Shown here one piece after another: positions 8,615 to 17,942 of a stretch of 64,000 nucleotides of DNA. Positions within the stretch are counted from its first letter, which is position 1; each line of letters starts with the position of its first letter. The position numbers were made by a program, and so were the translations under genes. Source of the stretch: a bacterium (GTDB taxonomy: Bacteria; Bdellovibrionota_C; UBA2361; RFPC01); contig JAUIBK010000003.1 of the NCBI GenBank assembly GCA_030428205.1, positions 1-64,000 on the forward strand. Reading direction: 5' to 3'. Under the pieces are notes generated by a model. It saw only the letters and a list, made by a program, of their open reading frames with translations. It was not told where the DNA came from and made no database searches.

Positions 8615-9880
8615 TTATGCAGCTTTTTGCTCACGCTTTAGAAAACGTGAAACATAGGCGCAGAGCTTTCGCGGGTCTTCGTTTTTCTGCAAGAACGCGT
8701 CTGCTCCTGCTTCAACAGTAGAAAGCTCTGTTTCAACATCATCATCAGAGGTGAGCATGATAAGTGGTGTGCCGGTAAAAGATTCAAGCTTTCGAAAAGC
8801 TTTGATAAACTCATGGCCGTTCATTGAGGGCATATGCACATCACACACCACAACATCTGGGGACTCTTGCTCAAGGAGCTCAAGCGCTTCTTGCCCATTA
8901 GAGGCGTGAAGAGTACGCATGCCTTGGCGCTCAAAGAAACGTTCGAGCACACAGCGAAAAACTTCGTTGTCATCGACAACAAGCACAACAGCAGGTTCGT
9001 CTTGTACGAGGTGGAGTGGTGACTCGTTTTCAATCGTATCGTTAACCAATTTCTTCTTTGAAGAAATTGGTAAGGTATTTGAGTCGATTTTTTCACTGCT
9101 GTCTTCCGTTGGAAGTACTACTTTGAGAGACTCCCCCCACGAAAGTTCATAAAGCTTTGAAGAAGCTATACAATTTATCTGAAGCTTTAGCCCTTTTGGT
9201 GCTCTCTGCTCATCGAGAAGGTGACACAACGTCTCTTGAACTCCAGGGTGAATTTCACCTGAGGCATCACGGTGGTCAGATGTAACAAATCGGTAACGGG
9301 CTCCCTCATCAGAGAAGACAATTCGAGCTTCTTCGACGTTAAACTGAGAGACCTGCTCAACAATAAGCTCTAAGACTTTAAGCGCTGCTTGTTCCATACG
9401 CTCTTGCTCTGCTTGAGCCACCGCCTCTCCTTTTTCACGGTTGAGCCGCTCACTCTCTTCAAGTGCAGATTTAATGGAAGACCATTTGCCGAGATACACA
9501 TTTGAAGCAATAGCCTTTGGGAGAAGCCGTGAGGCAACCGCTGGATCTACACACACGATACCGCTGAGAAATCCCTTTTGGGTGATGGCAATAGATCCGG
9601 TGCGCCGAAACTGTTCTAGGGTAAGATCTGCTGGAAGCGCTTCAAGATCCATCGGTGAAATACGCGACGCTGTTGGAACACCCGTCTCCTCGCTGAGTGA
9701 CTCAAGAAGAACGTCTTCTTCCATCCCGAGAGTTTCGGCTACAAATCCGATCACCTCTCTTCGATCTGGGCAGTGTTCAACGAGGTGTTTGAGTTGCTCA
9801 CGGGGGAGAAACTTTCTCAGCGCTTGAGCAACAGAGGTTTTCTGTGCTTTCTTCTTCCAGGGAAACGATAGTATTTTCAT
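8615..9880 (-). CDS. GspE N-domain-like protein fused to a CheY-type receiver
   Basis: The protein has 421 residues. Residues ~15-140 resemble the N-terminal (N1) domain of type II/IV secretion ATPases: a helix with E-E-D-V-L-L-E-S-L-S-E-E-T-G-V-P, then D-L-E-A-L-P-A-D-L. Residues ~165-260 resemble the ATPase N2 domain (E-E-A-R-I-V-F-S-D-E-G-A-R-Y-R-F) but no Walker A ATPase follows. Residues ~297-415 are a receiver with Asp303-Asp304, phospho-acceptor Asp347 and Lys399 in the unusual context Q-K-N. The start overlaps the tadE stop by 4 nt. I infer a phosphorylation-controlled adaptor for the Tad ATPase, fed by the adjacent kinase. Confidence 0.8.
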   Translation of the reverse strand: MKILSFPWKKKAQKTSVAQALRKFLPREQLKHLVEHCPDRREVIGFVAETLGMEEDVLLESLSEETGVPTASRISPMDLEALPADLTLEQFRRTGSIAITQKGFLSGIVCVDPAVASRLLPKAIASNVYLGKWSSIKSALEESERLNREKGEAVAQAEQERMEQAALKVLELIVEQVSQFNVEEARIVFSDEGARYRFVTSDHRDASGEIHPGVQETLCHLLDEQRAPKGLKLQINCIASSKLYELSWGESLKVVLPTEDSSEKIDSNTLPISSKKKLVNDTIENESPLHLVQDEPAVVLVVDDNEVFRCVLERFFERQGMRTLHASNGQEALELLEQESPDVVVCDVHMPSMNGHEFIKAFRKLESFTGTPLIMLTSDDDVETELSTVEAGADAFLQKNEDPRKLCAYVSRFLKREQKAA

Positions 9881-10581
9881 GCCTCTATTTCTCCTCGAAC
9901 CACGGTGACTTTGGCATCGTAGACATACGGTAAGCCACCGACTTGTTCATAGATATTTCCTGTAAAACTCTCTTCAATACTCCACACAACGCGCAAACCA
10001 ATCATGATAGCGCGTGGAAGAAATCGGTCTTGTGAACCACTCACACCGTAAAGTGCCGTTGGGACAGCAAACGCAGATATGCCATCGGTTGTTGTCATTT
10101 GAGCGAGTGAATCAAAACGGGTATCGAGATCAGATGCTTGTAAGATTTCAGCCGGGACACTCAGCGAACCAAAAGTGTAGTCATAGGCAGCTCCACCTAC
10201 AGCTACAATCCCTTCTGGTGTACCTGAAGATGGGTTAATAGAGAGTTCTACCGAACGCATCTCAAGGAAGTAATCTCCAGCCGAAGTTCCACCAAGAAAG
10301 GTTTCTATCTCTGTTTGTGCTTTAGTAGCCGCCTTATCGAGATACTCAGTAATCGCTACCGTATTGGCAACTAACTGAAAGGTGCCGCCAGTCGTAGTAA
10401 AGGTATAGGGCCGCACCGCGTCATCGAAGATGTACCGATCGGTGAGCCTATCAGCGTGGCCAACTTGACGGAAATAATCAGTCATAGCCAAGCCGCTCAT
10501 AAGAAGAGTGAGGATAACAACAAAGGACACAGCTGCTTCTAATACGGCTATTCCCTGCTCTCTTCTTTGAATCATCTTCAT
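9877..10581 (-). CDS. tadE: TadE-like minor pseudopilin
   Basis: From the ATG at 10581 the 234-residue product has a short basic leader (MKMIQRREQG), then I-A-V-L-E with Glu at +5 and a single ~20-residue hydrophobic helix, the layout of TadE/TadF pseudopilins cut by the prepilin peptidase. The rest is a periplasmic beta-rich domain. The ATG has TAGGG just upstream and starts 4 nt after the stop of the tadG-like gene; a longer frame from 10623 would overlap that gene and lengthen the leader. The protein probably acts in pilus initiation with the tadG-like product. Confidence 0.85.
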   Translation of the reverse strand: MKMIQRREQGIAVLEAAVSFVVILTLLMSGLAMTDYFRQVGHADRLTDRYIFDDAVRPYTFTTTGGTFQLVANTVAITEYLDKAATKAQTEIETFLGGTSAGDYFLEMRSVELSINPSSGTPEGIVAVGGAAYDYTFGSLSVPAEILQASDLDTRFDSLAQMTTTDGISAFAVPTALYGVSGSQDRFLPRAIMIGLRVVWSIEESFTGNIYEQVGGLPYVYDAKVTVVRGEIEA

Positions 10582-10585
10582 CGCC

Positions 10586-12043
10586 CTACCTCGCCAATAC
10601 CGAACCACGTTTATCAAGAGCAATCAGAGAAGTAAGATCGCGGGTAAGCACATCGAGGCTATCGCCGTAGAGAACGTGCAGTGAAAACTTACCACCGTTT
10701 TCTTCGCTCTCGTTATACTCATCAAAGAGGGCTTCGAGCGCAGCTGTACCCTCGCTAAAATAAGACTGATTTCCTGCATGACGAAAGACAACGTAGTAGA
10801 GCACAAGATGCATATCGTAATTGACTGCGTCCGAGCGCAAATTTGCCAACTGCACACGCAAGGCATTGGTTACATTTGCTGAAATTGAGCCGTTAGGAAG
10901 TATAAATCGCTCACTCTCGTACCAGGGGAGATCTCCTGCGAGCAGCACTGCGCTTTTTACTGCGCGATTGACAAGCCCCTTACGCTCCTCTCGAGCTTGA
11001 GCTCCAACAATCTGTGCACGAATTCCTTCAAGTACCCGTGGGGTGTTTGGAGCATAGTTTGTATTTCCACGTGCTACTTGAGACCAGAGGAGCTCTTGTA
11101 TCGAGAGGTACGGTGCGTAATCGGTATTATAGAGATAGGTTACAGGCTCAACGATGCTTGGAGCACCACTTGCTGGTGTCCAAAGCCCTTCCATCCCCGT
11201 TGAACTTGTAGGCACACGATAGGCAGGAAAATTCACTTCGTAATTAGCAGCAGCAGCGCAGTAATCTGGTCGTATGTACCCACCTGCATACTGCGGAAAA
11301 GCAACATCACTCACCTCTCCACTCGTTGGTGAAGCCGCTACAGGACGCACAAGATCAAAGAAGTTTCCACTTGCAGGATACACCGCAACCCCAACTGAAT
11401 TGAGCTGAAAACTAGAGAGATACTCATACGTACGGATAGCTGCTCGTTTGAGCGATGAGAAGATCGGATTAAAACACTGCTGGGTAGCAATCACAGGGTC
11501 AATCAATTCTGGAACACCATCGTCATCGGCATCGTGCTGAATGGGATACACAGTATCAAAGAATTGTGCTGCAGGATCTGAACCCCAAGCTGTACCATAT
11601 GGAATTTGAGGTGAGAGATACGAGGCGGTATCCATCAACAGAAAAACATCGTACGGAGTGCCTTGCGTTCTTGTATACGCATGCATCGGCACATCGATTC
11701 CTGCTCCAAAGTAGCTTGCAAAAGTGAGGTTTACTTCATCGCTATACTGAAGTGCTACCGTGTCAGGAGTAATCTCCATGGCAACGTGCTCAGCGAGTGC
11801 TCCGTACCGAGAAAGATACCCTTCAGCTGCGGATGCAGCAGCTGTCGTGTATGGGAGGTAGCGGTGAGCGTAAAGCGCTGCCTCATCAATAATCATCTGA
11901 GCGTTTCGGCGCTGCGTGAAGTAGTGAGCAATATCAAACGTGAGACTAAAGAGGAAAAAGAGCACAGGTAAGATAACTGCGGCAACAAAAATAATCGTTG
12001 CACCAAACTCACTCTGCAGGTTCCTTACGCGTTCTGTCCTCAT
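10586..12043 (-). CDS. tadG: TadG-like pilus assembly protein with degenerate VWA-like region
   Basis: The 485-residue protein starts with RNLQSEFGATIIFVAAVILP, a TadG-type N-terminal anchor in which the S-E-F-G-A block mimics a pilin-like site, and a single membrane helix. The large periplasmic part begins with a strand-loop D-V-F-L-L-M-D-T-A-S that resembles a von Willebrand A metal site (D-x-S-x-S) with the first Ser replaced, and it contains a D-A-D-D-D-G-V loop. The gene overlaps tadC by 4 nt. TadG proteins anchor or regulate the Flp fibre at the cell surface. Confidence 0.82.
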   Translation of the reverse strand: MRTERVRNLQSEFGATIIFVAAVILPVLFFLFSLTFDIAHYFTQRRNAQMIIDEAALYAHRYLPYTTAAASAAEGYLSRYGALAEHVAMEITPDTVALQYSDEVNLTFASYFGAGIDVPMHAYTRTQGTPYDVFLLMDTASYLSPQIPYGTAWGSDPAAQFFDTVYPIQHDADDDGVPELIDPVIATQQCFNPIFSSLKRAAIRTYEYLSSFQLNSVGVAVYPASGNFFDLVRPVAASPTSGEVSDVAFPQYAGGYIRPDYCAAAANYEVNFPAYRVPTSSTGMEGLWTPASGAPSIVEPVTYLYNTDYAPYLSIQELLWSQVARGNTNYAPNTPRVLEGIRAQIVGAQAREERKGLVNRAVKSAVLLAGDLPWYESERFILPNGSISANVTNALRVQLANLRSDAVNYDMHLVLYYVVFRHAGNQSYFSEGTAALEALFDEYNESEENGGKFSLHVLYGDSLDVLTRDLTSLIALDKRGSVLAR

Positions 12044-12909
12044 TGCGGCATTGCTCCCGTAGTGAGGTTAAGAACTTGTAAAATTGGCGAAGTGATAAAG
12101 AGGATTATGAGCCCCACAAAGGTCACAAGCAGCGGCATGGTGGCTTTTACAGGAAGCTTCGCAATACCGTGTTCAACAGTCTCTTGGTAGTAAAGTTGTG
12201 TTGAGTCGCTCAGCTCTCTTAGGGGATAAATAAGCTCACCACCTTCGCGTTGGGCAAGAGCGAGGTGGATAAAGGCGTGGCGAAGTGGCGCAGAGTCTAC
12301 GGTATCAGCAATAGCTCTGAGCGCATCTTCAAACATAATACCGCGCTCGGTCAAACGGTACGCTCTACCAAGCAGCTCAGTAACCGGGTCTTTCTCAAGC
12401 TCATCTTCTTCAAGCTCTAAGATAACGGCGATACCTGCAAAAACATCGAGCCCTGCTTGAACCGCCATCACCAGACGCTCCATGATGACAGGTAAGAAAA
12501 ACTCTACATCACGCAAAAACTGTGCTTTTTTGTTTACAAGCTTTCTTCTTCCTACGAGATAACCAAGCGCTAGTCCCATTACACAAAATGGAAGGAGGGA
12601 AGCAATCGTGGCTCCTCCAATCAAGAAGCGCAAAAAGGGAAAAAGAAAGAGTCCCGCCACGGGATACACCCGTTGGCGCATAAGAAATGCACGCTTTGCC
12701 TCACGGGTAAAGAGCCCAGCTTCTTCAAGCTCATTATCAATATCTCTTTTCGGCTTCGGTGCGCTATCTTGGTGTAAAGTAGTCTCATCTTCGTCAGCGA
12801 GATCTTCTAAAACATCTGAAGCAGAGCGTCTGCCGCTGAGAACAACGTAGACAACTCCTAGCACAAAGAGCAGCGCAAGAAATGCAACTTCAAGAAGGCT
12901 CTCTTCCAT
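12040..12909 (-). CDS. tadC: Tad pilus inner-membrane platform protein TadC
   Basis: The 289-residue protein is a GspF-type membrane protein: an N-terminal helix, a pair of helices near 85-120, the cytoplasmic GspF domain (F-L-P-V-I-M-E-R-L-V-M-A-V-Q-A-G-L, then A-L-A-Q-R-E-G-G-E-L) and a C-terminal helix. With TadB it forms the platform through which the TadA ATPase drives Flp pilin assembly. The ATG at 12909 follows a GTG at 12912 that could also start translation. It lies directly after tadB and overlaps the tadG-like start by 4 nt. Confidence 0.9.
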   Translation of the reverse strand: MEESLLEVAFLALLFVLGVVYVVLSGRRSASDVLEDLADEDETTLHQDSAPKPKRDIDNELEEAGLFTREAKRAFLMRQRVYPVAGLFLFPFLRFLIGGATIASLLPFCVMGLALGYLVGRRKLVNKKAQFLRDVEFFLPVIMERLVMAVQAGLDVFAGIAVILELEEDELEKDPVTELLGRAYRLTERGIMFEDALRAIADTVDSAPLRHAFIHLALAQREGGELIYPLRELSDSTQLYYQETVEHGIAKLPVKATMPLLVTFVGLIILFITSPILQVLNLTTGAMPQ

Positions 12910-12912
12910 CAC

Positions 12913-13770
12913 TTACATTAACCTCGCTTTTGCCATACGGAGCATCCACACAATGCCGGTAAGAATAAGTACCGCACCTACGGCAAGCATCTTTGAACCC
13001 ATAGGATGTTCAAGAGCTGTTTGAATTGCCTCAGGATTTCCTGTTGCTTGAATGATGCAAATAACAATCGCACAACCACCGATACCAAACGCTGAAAGCT
13101 TTTGCATCGCAACGGCTGAGAGAATCTTGCGGCGAAATGACTGACGTTGACGGGTAACTCGCGCAAGTCGTTGGAGACACTCTGCAAGAGAAGACCCCTC
13201 CTTTCGAGCTAAAACAAATGCGGTACGAAAGAGACGTAGATCGGGGTGAGCGATATCAGCAGCAAACTCACGGATAGCTTCTTCTTCAGATTTTCCACGT
13301 TCAAGCGAATGATTGAGTTTCGTAATACATCCTTGCATCTCACTATCTTTCGTAAAGAGGTGTCCGGCAGTAGTCAGCGCAACAAGCGGATCGAGCCCCG
13401 TCTTTACTCCCGAAGCAAGAGAGAGAAGAAACGCTGTATAATCCTTATCAAAGCTATCAACCCGTTTTTTTGAACGAGACTCGAGCACGCCCTTCTCTAT
13501 CACGAGATGAAGAGCAATGAGCACGAGTGGAAGAAAGGTTTTTAAGAGGAGACTGACACACGCAAGCAAAAGAGCTACGAAAAGAATGCGCTTTTTGATC
13601 TTATCTCCCTCTTCAAGGGTCAGCGCTGCGCTCTGAAGGAGTTTTGTTCCAAAGAGTGAATTCTCGATACTCTCCTTGGGAAACTCCGTTTCTGCTGGAG
13701 CTTCCTCAACGTAGGCTTCCTCACCGATCAGCAGCCGTGCTCTTGAAACTTCGCTCGAGGAGAAAAACAT
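12913..13770 (-). CDS. tadB: Tad pilus inner-membrane platform protein TadB
   Basis: The 285-residue protein has an N-terminal cytoplasmic tail, two helices near 60-95, a GspF domain with L-L-S-L-A-S-G-V-K-T-G and A-R-K-E-G-S-S-L-A-E, and two C-terminal helices. This is the TadB layout. The start overlaps the tadA stop by one base (TAATG), so translation is coupled. It is the partner of TadC in the pilus platform. Confidence 0.9.
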   Translation of the reverse strand: MFFSSSEVSRARLLIGEEAYVEEAPAETEFPKESIENSLFGTKLLQSAALTLEEGDKIKKRILFVALLLACVSLLLKTFLPLVLIALHLVIEKGVLESRSKKRVDSFDKDYTAFLLSLASGVKTGLDPLVALTTAGHLFTKDSEMQGCITKLNHSLERGKSEEEAIREFAADIAHPDLRLFRTAFVLARKEGSSLAECLQRLARVTRQRQSFRRKILSAVAMQKLSAFGIGGCAIVICIIQATGNPEAIQTALEHPMGSKMLAVGAVLILTGIVWMLRMAKARLM

Positions 13771-15161
13771 TATCTCCTCCCTTGCGTAGCTGCTTCACGA
13801 AAAGAGGTAGACTCATCAAGCTCAACAAACGATCCAAGTTGATGAAGGGTACATGTGCCACCTGCTCGCTCAAGCTCTTCTCGAAAAGAGCTGACGCGGT
13901 TTACTACCTTCCAACGGGGTAGTCCATTTGTGGCTTCGTAGCGAAAAATCTCTCTCTGCCTGAGGTTTCCATCAGAAGCACCACCAACTTCTTTTACCTC
14001 CATAATTCTTCTTCGTCCGGTGTGTGGGCAGATATTTACGAATACAAGCACTTGAACAGCAGTGGCAATTTGTTGCTGCACCACGTTTTGCGTCACACCT
14101 TTTTGAGCTCGCCCTAAGAAAAGCTCAAGACGAGTAATTGCTTCCGAGGCGCTTTTAGCGTGAACGGTAGAGAGCCCTGGGTGACCAGAAGAGCACACAT
14201 CAATAAAAGACTCAGCTGCTTCTGCATCACGGATCTCACCAAAGATAATCCTATTCATCGCCATTCTCATTCCCGCTCGGATACACTCAGCAGGCGATAC
14301 GCGACCAGCTCCGTCAGTGTTTGCCTCACGTGTTGTGAGGTAACGCACCTGTGGGTGCTGTAGACGGATTTCAGGAGTATCTTCGATAACGAGAATAGAC
14401 TCGTGTGGTGGAATACTAGAGCAGATAGCACGGGCAAGAGTTGTTTTCCCCGTTCCTACTTCACCAATAATCATCAAGGTGCTCCCCACCTTTACCATCT
14501 GAGCGAGATAATCAAGGATTGATTGTGGAGCAAGTCCAAACTTCACTAAATCTTGAGTGGTAACAGTGCCAAAACGGTTGAGACGAATAGTAAGATACGG
14601 CCCTGTGTCGCAAAGCGATTTATGCACAACGTGAATACGGGCAAAACTTCCTATCATTCCATCTGCGACAGGTTTTTTCGTGGAATACGTTGAGCCTGCT
14701 TTTTGAAGGAGCTTTTCAACAAAGGACTCATACTCCTCTTCACTTGAAAAGCGCACATCTGTTTTAAATGTTTTGCGTCCCTTTTGTACTGCGACAGTAC
14801 CAAAGTCTGAAACAATTATGTCTGAGACGTCTGGGTTATCAACGAGCTCTTGCAGCACTCCAAAGGGGCGAGCATTTTTCTCTAACTGAGCAAGGATTTG
14901 ATCTCGCTCATAGGAGGCGAGCTCAAAACCGAGCTTATCTGCCGTGCGATCAATAATGCGGTTGAGCTCTTGGCTCGAGATAGAATCGCTCTCTTCTTCT
15001 TGAAAGCCGATATCACGTTGTACCGCTTGCAAGATACATCTTAGTGATGGTGGAAGATCTGAGGATGCACCGGATTCATTCGAAGAGTTCGAAGAAGGAA
15101 GTGCTTGCGCAAATCCTCCACTCCCTAAACCACGAAGTTCTTCAAGACTTACCCGTTGCAT
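13770..15161 (-). CDS. tadA: Tad pilus assembly ATPase TadA/CpaF
   Basis: The 463-residue protein belongs to the VirB11/CpaF secretion ATPases. An N-terminal domain (about 60-200) with N-P-D-V-S-D-I-I-V precedes the motor domain. Walker A is GEVGTGKT at 233-240, an Asp box I-E-D-T-P-E-I follows near 259, Walker B R-I-I-F-G-E-I-R lies near 304-311 and the His box is S-T-V-H-A. It powers Flp pilus assembly at the cytoplasmic face. The first Walker Gly-Gly is Gly-Glu, as occurs in CpaF proteins. It sits 6 nt after cpaB and overlaps tadB. Confidence 0.95.
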   Translation of the reverse strand: MQRVSLEELRGLGSGGFAQALPSSNSSNESGASSDLPPSLRCILQAVQRDIGFQEEESDSISSQELNRIIDRTADKLGFELASYERDQILAQLEKNARPFGVLQELVDNPDVSDIIVSDFGTVAVQKGRKTFKTDVRFSSEEEYESFVEKLLQKAGSTYSTKKPVADGMIGSFARIHVVHKSLCDTGPYLTIRLNRFGTVTTQDLVKFGLAPQSILDYLAQMVKVGSTLMIIGEVGTGKTTLARAICSSIPPHESILVIEDTPEIRLQHPQVRYLTTREANTDGAGRVSPAECIRAGMRMAMNRIIFGEIRDAEAAESFIDVCSSGHPGLSTVHAKSASEAITRLELFLGRAQKGVTQNVVQQQIATAVQVLVFVNICPHTGRRRIMEVKEVGGASDGNLRQREIFRYEATNGLPRWKVVNRVSSFREELERAGGTCTLHQLGSFVELDESTSFREAATQGRR

Positions 15162-15167
15162 CCTGCT

Positions 15168-16082
15168 TTAGTCTCCCTGAGATGGTAAAATGCGCTCTTT
15201 TTCTGAAGCTAAAAATCCTTCCGGGATAACTTCAGTTGAAGTCCACTTTCCATCAGTAAGCGCAAAGGACTGGTCCTCTTTGCCCTTGATGGTTACATAT
15301 CCACGGACTTCACTTTGGCGGCGCATTGGCACCCCACCACCTTTTAAGTGCGTTGCACTAAACTCTGTTCTGCCCCAATTCCCACCGTCTTGCGTACTAC
15401 GAAGCGCAAACGCAATCTTGCCAAGTGGAATAGCAGTGTTAATAGCAAGACACTGCTCTTGGGTAACAAGCAGAGTTACGGTGCTTGGCACATTTGGCGA
15501 ATCAACTCCTTGCACAGGACTCACGGAGCGCTCTGCTGAGAGGATTTTTACCTTCTCCGCGACAACGCTTGTCCTGTCTTTTTCAGCAAGCAGCACATCC
15601 ACAACTGCTCCTGAACCAGCCCAACCTTCAACAGCAGAGGTTGCATCAACTCGTATCGTCATCGCACGCATACCGTCTGGAATACGCTCAATAACTGGGT
15701 TCGATGCCCCACCGTTTAAGCTCACATTCTTTCGAAAGAGAGGAAGATCAGCTGGAAGAGGTGCAACAGCAACAGCATCAAGCAGTGGAGTGAGATCACT
15801 TACTGCCCCCTGAGGCACCTGATGCTTTGGAAAGGACACTGTTCGAAACTTCACATCACGAAGCTTTGTTCCTGCAGCCACTGGCTCAACAGGAACTGGT
15901 ACACGGATAGTATCAAACTGTCCGACAACCGGTGTGTTTGTGACCATCTCTGCTTCAAGCCGAGCTGAGTTAGCGCGGCTTAAGAGAAATGCTGCTCCGA
16001 GAATTGAGATGCCAAGAACAACAAAACCTGCCATTTGGCTTTTTTGTTTTCTGCGGCGTATTGGTCCTTTTCGTGTTGCCAT
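15168..16082 (-). CDS. cpaB: Flp pilus assembly protein CpaB/RcpC
   Basis: The 304-residue protein has a basic N-terminus, one membrane helix (about 18-35) and an SAF-type domain (V-P-V-E-P-V-A-A-G-T-K-L, residues ~62-130) followed by an RcpC-like beta domain with M-R-A-M-T-I-R-V-D. CpaB helps the outer-membrane secretin and may bind peptidoglycan or sugars. A GAG site lies before the ATG. The secretin gene (cpaC/rcpA) that usually follows is not in this cluster. Confidence 0.9.
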   Translation of the reverse strand: MATRKGPIRRRKQKSQMAGFVVLGISILGAAFLLSRANSARLEAEMVTNTPVVGQFDTIRVPVPVEPVAAGTKLRDVKFRTVSFPKHQVPQGAVSDLTPLLDAVAVAPLPADLPLFRKNVSLNGGASNPVIERIPDGMRAMTIRVDATSAVEGWAGSGAVVDVLLAEKDRTSVVAEKVKILSAERSVSPVQGVDSPNVPSTVTLLVTQEQCLAINTAIPLGKIAFALRSTQDGGNWGRTEFSATHLKGGGVPMRRQSEVRGYVTIKGKEDQSFALTDGKWTSTEVIPEGFLASEKERILPSQGD

Positions 16083-16120
16083 GGAATTACTCGAATAAAA
16101 ACGATATAGATTGGGGGATG

Positions 16121-16312
16121 CTATCCTTCATAAGTATTGTCAGCTGCCCAGTTTCCAACACCTTCAAAAAAGCCGCCCAACTGTCCACCCATAATATTTA
16201 GGCTTGCGACAACAATTCCTAATAGCACCGCTGCACCAGCTGCATACTCAAGAAGCGTAAACCCTTCTTCGTTCTTTGCTTTACGGAGTGAAAATAATGT
16301 CTGCTTGTTCAT
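16121..16312 (-). CDS. flp: Flp-family major pilin
   Basis: The 63-residue prepilin has a basic leader ending at Gly17. The mature start is F-T-L-L-E-Y, with the diagnostic Glu at +5 and Tyr at +6 of Flp pilins. A hydrophobic helix of ~25 residues and a short C-terminal tail follow. It is cut by a TadV-type prepilin peptidase, whose gene is not in the window. GAGGAAT precedes the ATG. It is the first structural gene after cpaE and is likely the most abundant product of the locus. Confidence 0.93.
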   Translation of the reverse strand: MNKQTLFSLRKAKNEEGFTLLEYAAGAAVLLGIVVASLNIMGGQLGGFFEGVGNWAADNTYEG

Positions 16313-16400
16313 GTTTATTCCTCAATGTTCAATTACAAATTTGAAACCTGAGAAAAAACCAAGGAAGGAAAATGCTGAAAAACCACCCCACGCGAAACAC

Positions 16401-17942
16401 TTATTGAAGTGTCACGCCTGAGATAAGGTTATTAAAATCTGAGTCCTCTTGTGCGCTATGAGCTGGGTTTTTGTCCTCTTTTTTCCCTAATGCTTCTGGG
16501 GTCTTAGAGAGAGAAGGCGTACCTAGCAGCAACTCACTATCACTCTCTCCAAAAGGAATCTCTGCTTGTGGGAGCGAATCGCTCTCTTGTGAGATCTCTT
16601 CATTTGGAAGTGGCGCAGGAAGTTGCTTTTTCGGCCCAATCTTTTGCGAACCAAGGGTAAACTTTTTGTTCTCTTCAAGGAGCTTTTCGTTATCACGCAC
16701 CTTGTTGCGTTTGTTTTTGAGCAATCCACCAACTTTGAGCAGTGTGTGACGAACCACTTCACTACCCCGTTTTGCTTCGGGCTCACAGAGCTCTAATTTT
16801 TCAGCCAACGAACGAAAGACTTTCGGAAGTCCCTGCTTAGAGTTCGTAGCAAGTGTTTCTCCAGAACCTGGCCAACGGGTCCCCTGCTTTGAAAAAGGAA
16901 TTGGCTCTAAGAACCAGTTATCTTCGCTCAGTCGAGCAGCTCGGCTAAACTCTTCAACGAGAATTTTTCGTGGGAGCCCGGCTGTTGAACCGTTTTCTAC
17001 CGCAATAAGCGAGGCGTTTGGAGAGAGCAGATCTCGTACTTTTCCAATTTTATCAACAGAGCCGTAAAGAGTTGCCGGGTCATTATTGAGCACAAAGAGC
17101 ACCTTATCTGCTACGCGATAGAGGCTCTTTTGGAGCGCTCCGCGAATACCGCCAGCATCAACGATAATGCAATCAAAGATTTCATCGAGAAATTCCATGA
17201 TCGAAAGGAGGGTACGTGGATAGTTACTGCCGATCGCATAGAGCGGATCACTTTCAGCAAGTGGTGGCATACAGTAAAGATTTGGCTCATCTTCCCAGAC
17301 TTGTACGAGGCACTGCTCAATATACTCTTGAGTAATAGGCCTACTTCCATCAAAGAGGAGTTGGAGATTTTCGTTTACAAACGGGCGCGCTTGGAGAAAG
17401 CGGCTTAAGTCTTGTGTTTCAACGTCAAAATCAACGAGCAGAGTTTTCTTACCGCTCGCAGCAACGCTTTCAGCAAGAGCCGCACTAAGCGTTGTTGCAC
17501 CAACGCCACCTTTTCCACTATCAACAACAATCAGCTTTCCTGACTCACGTGGCTTTGCTTTTCGTGAGAGAAGCACAAGCTTACGGAGAAACTCAAGGGG
17601 ACCAGCTTCTGAAAAAAGTGTGTCATCAGCACCAAGGCGTGCCATCTGTTCAATCGCAGCAAGCCCTTCGACTTCTGGGATGGTGCAGACAAGAAGTGGA
17701 GTGTGCGGGAGAACTTTTCTAATCTTCCCAATCTCTGTGAGCTCATTTGAGACAAGCTCTGGTCCAAGTACGCACACATCTGGAGCGGCGTGAAACTGCA
17801 ACTCTTCGCGAGCGATAGGTTTTAAGTTGACCCGTGGAATGAGTTCGATTTCTTTCGCTTCAATATCAAGATAACGGTGAAGGCGGTCGAGCAGTTTCGC
17901 TCTTGATTCTGCAGTCGTGTCGAGAACGTATATATGAAGCAT
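16401..17942 (-). CDS. tadZ: CpaE/TadZ pilus localisation ATPase
   Basis: The 513-residue protein has an N-terminal receiver-like domain (~1-125) without the full acidic pocket, then a MinD/ParA ATPase with the deviant Walker A S-G-K-G-G-V-G-A-T-T (142-151). The second Lys is replaced by Ala, as in TadZ proteins. A Walker B-like L-L-V-D-F-D follows (168-173). The last ~130 residues are a Ser/Glu/Pro-rich disordered tail. TadZ places the Tad machine at a cell pole or site. It is divided from flp by 88 nt and is probably the first gene of the pilus operon. Confidence 0.92.
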   Translation of the reverse strand: MLHIYVLDTTAESRAKLLDRLHRYLDIEAKEIELIPRVNLKPIAREELQFHAAPDVCVLGPELVSNELTEIGKIRKVLPHTPLLVCTIPEVEGLAAIEQMARLGADDTLFSEAGPLEFLRKLVLLSRKAKPRESGKLIVVDSGKGGVGATTLSAALAESVAASGKKTLLVDFDVETQDLSRFLQARPFVNENLQLLFDGSRPITQEYIEQCLVQVWEDEPNLYCMPPLAESDPLYAIGSNYPRTLLSIMEFLDEIFDCIIVDAGGIRGALQKSLYRVADKVLFVLNNDPATLYGSVDKIGKVRDLLSPNASLIAVENGSTAGLPRKILVEEFSRAARLSEDNWFLEPIPFSKQGTRWPGSGETLATNSKQGLPKVFRSLAEKLELCEPEAKRGSEVVRHTLLKVGGLLKNKRNKVRDNEKLLEENKKFTLGSQKIGPKKQLPAPLPNEEISQESDSLPQAEIPFGESDSELLLGTPSLSKTPEALGKKEDKNPAHSAQEDSDFNNLISGVTLQ

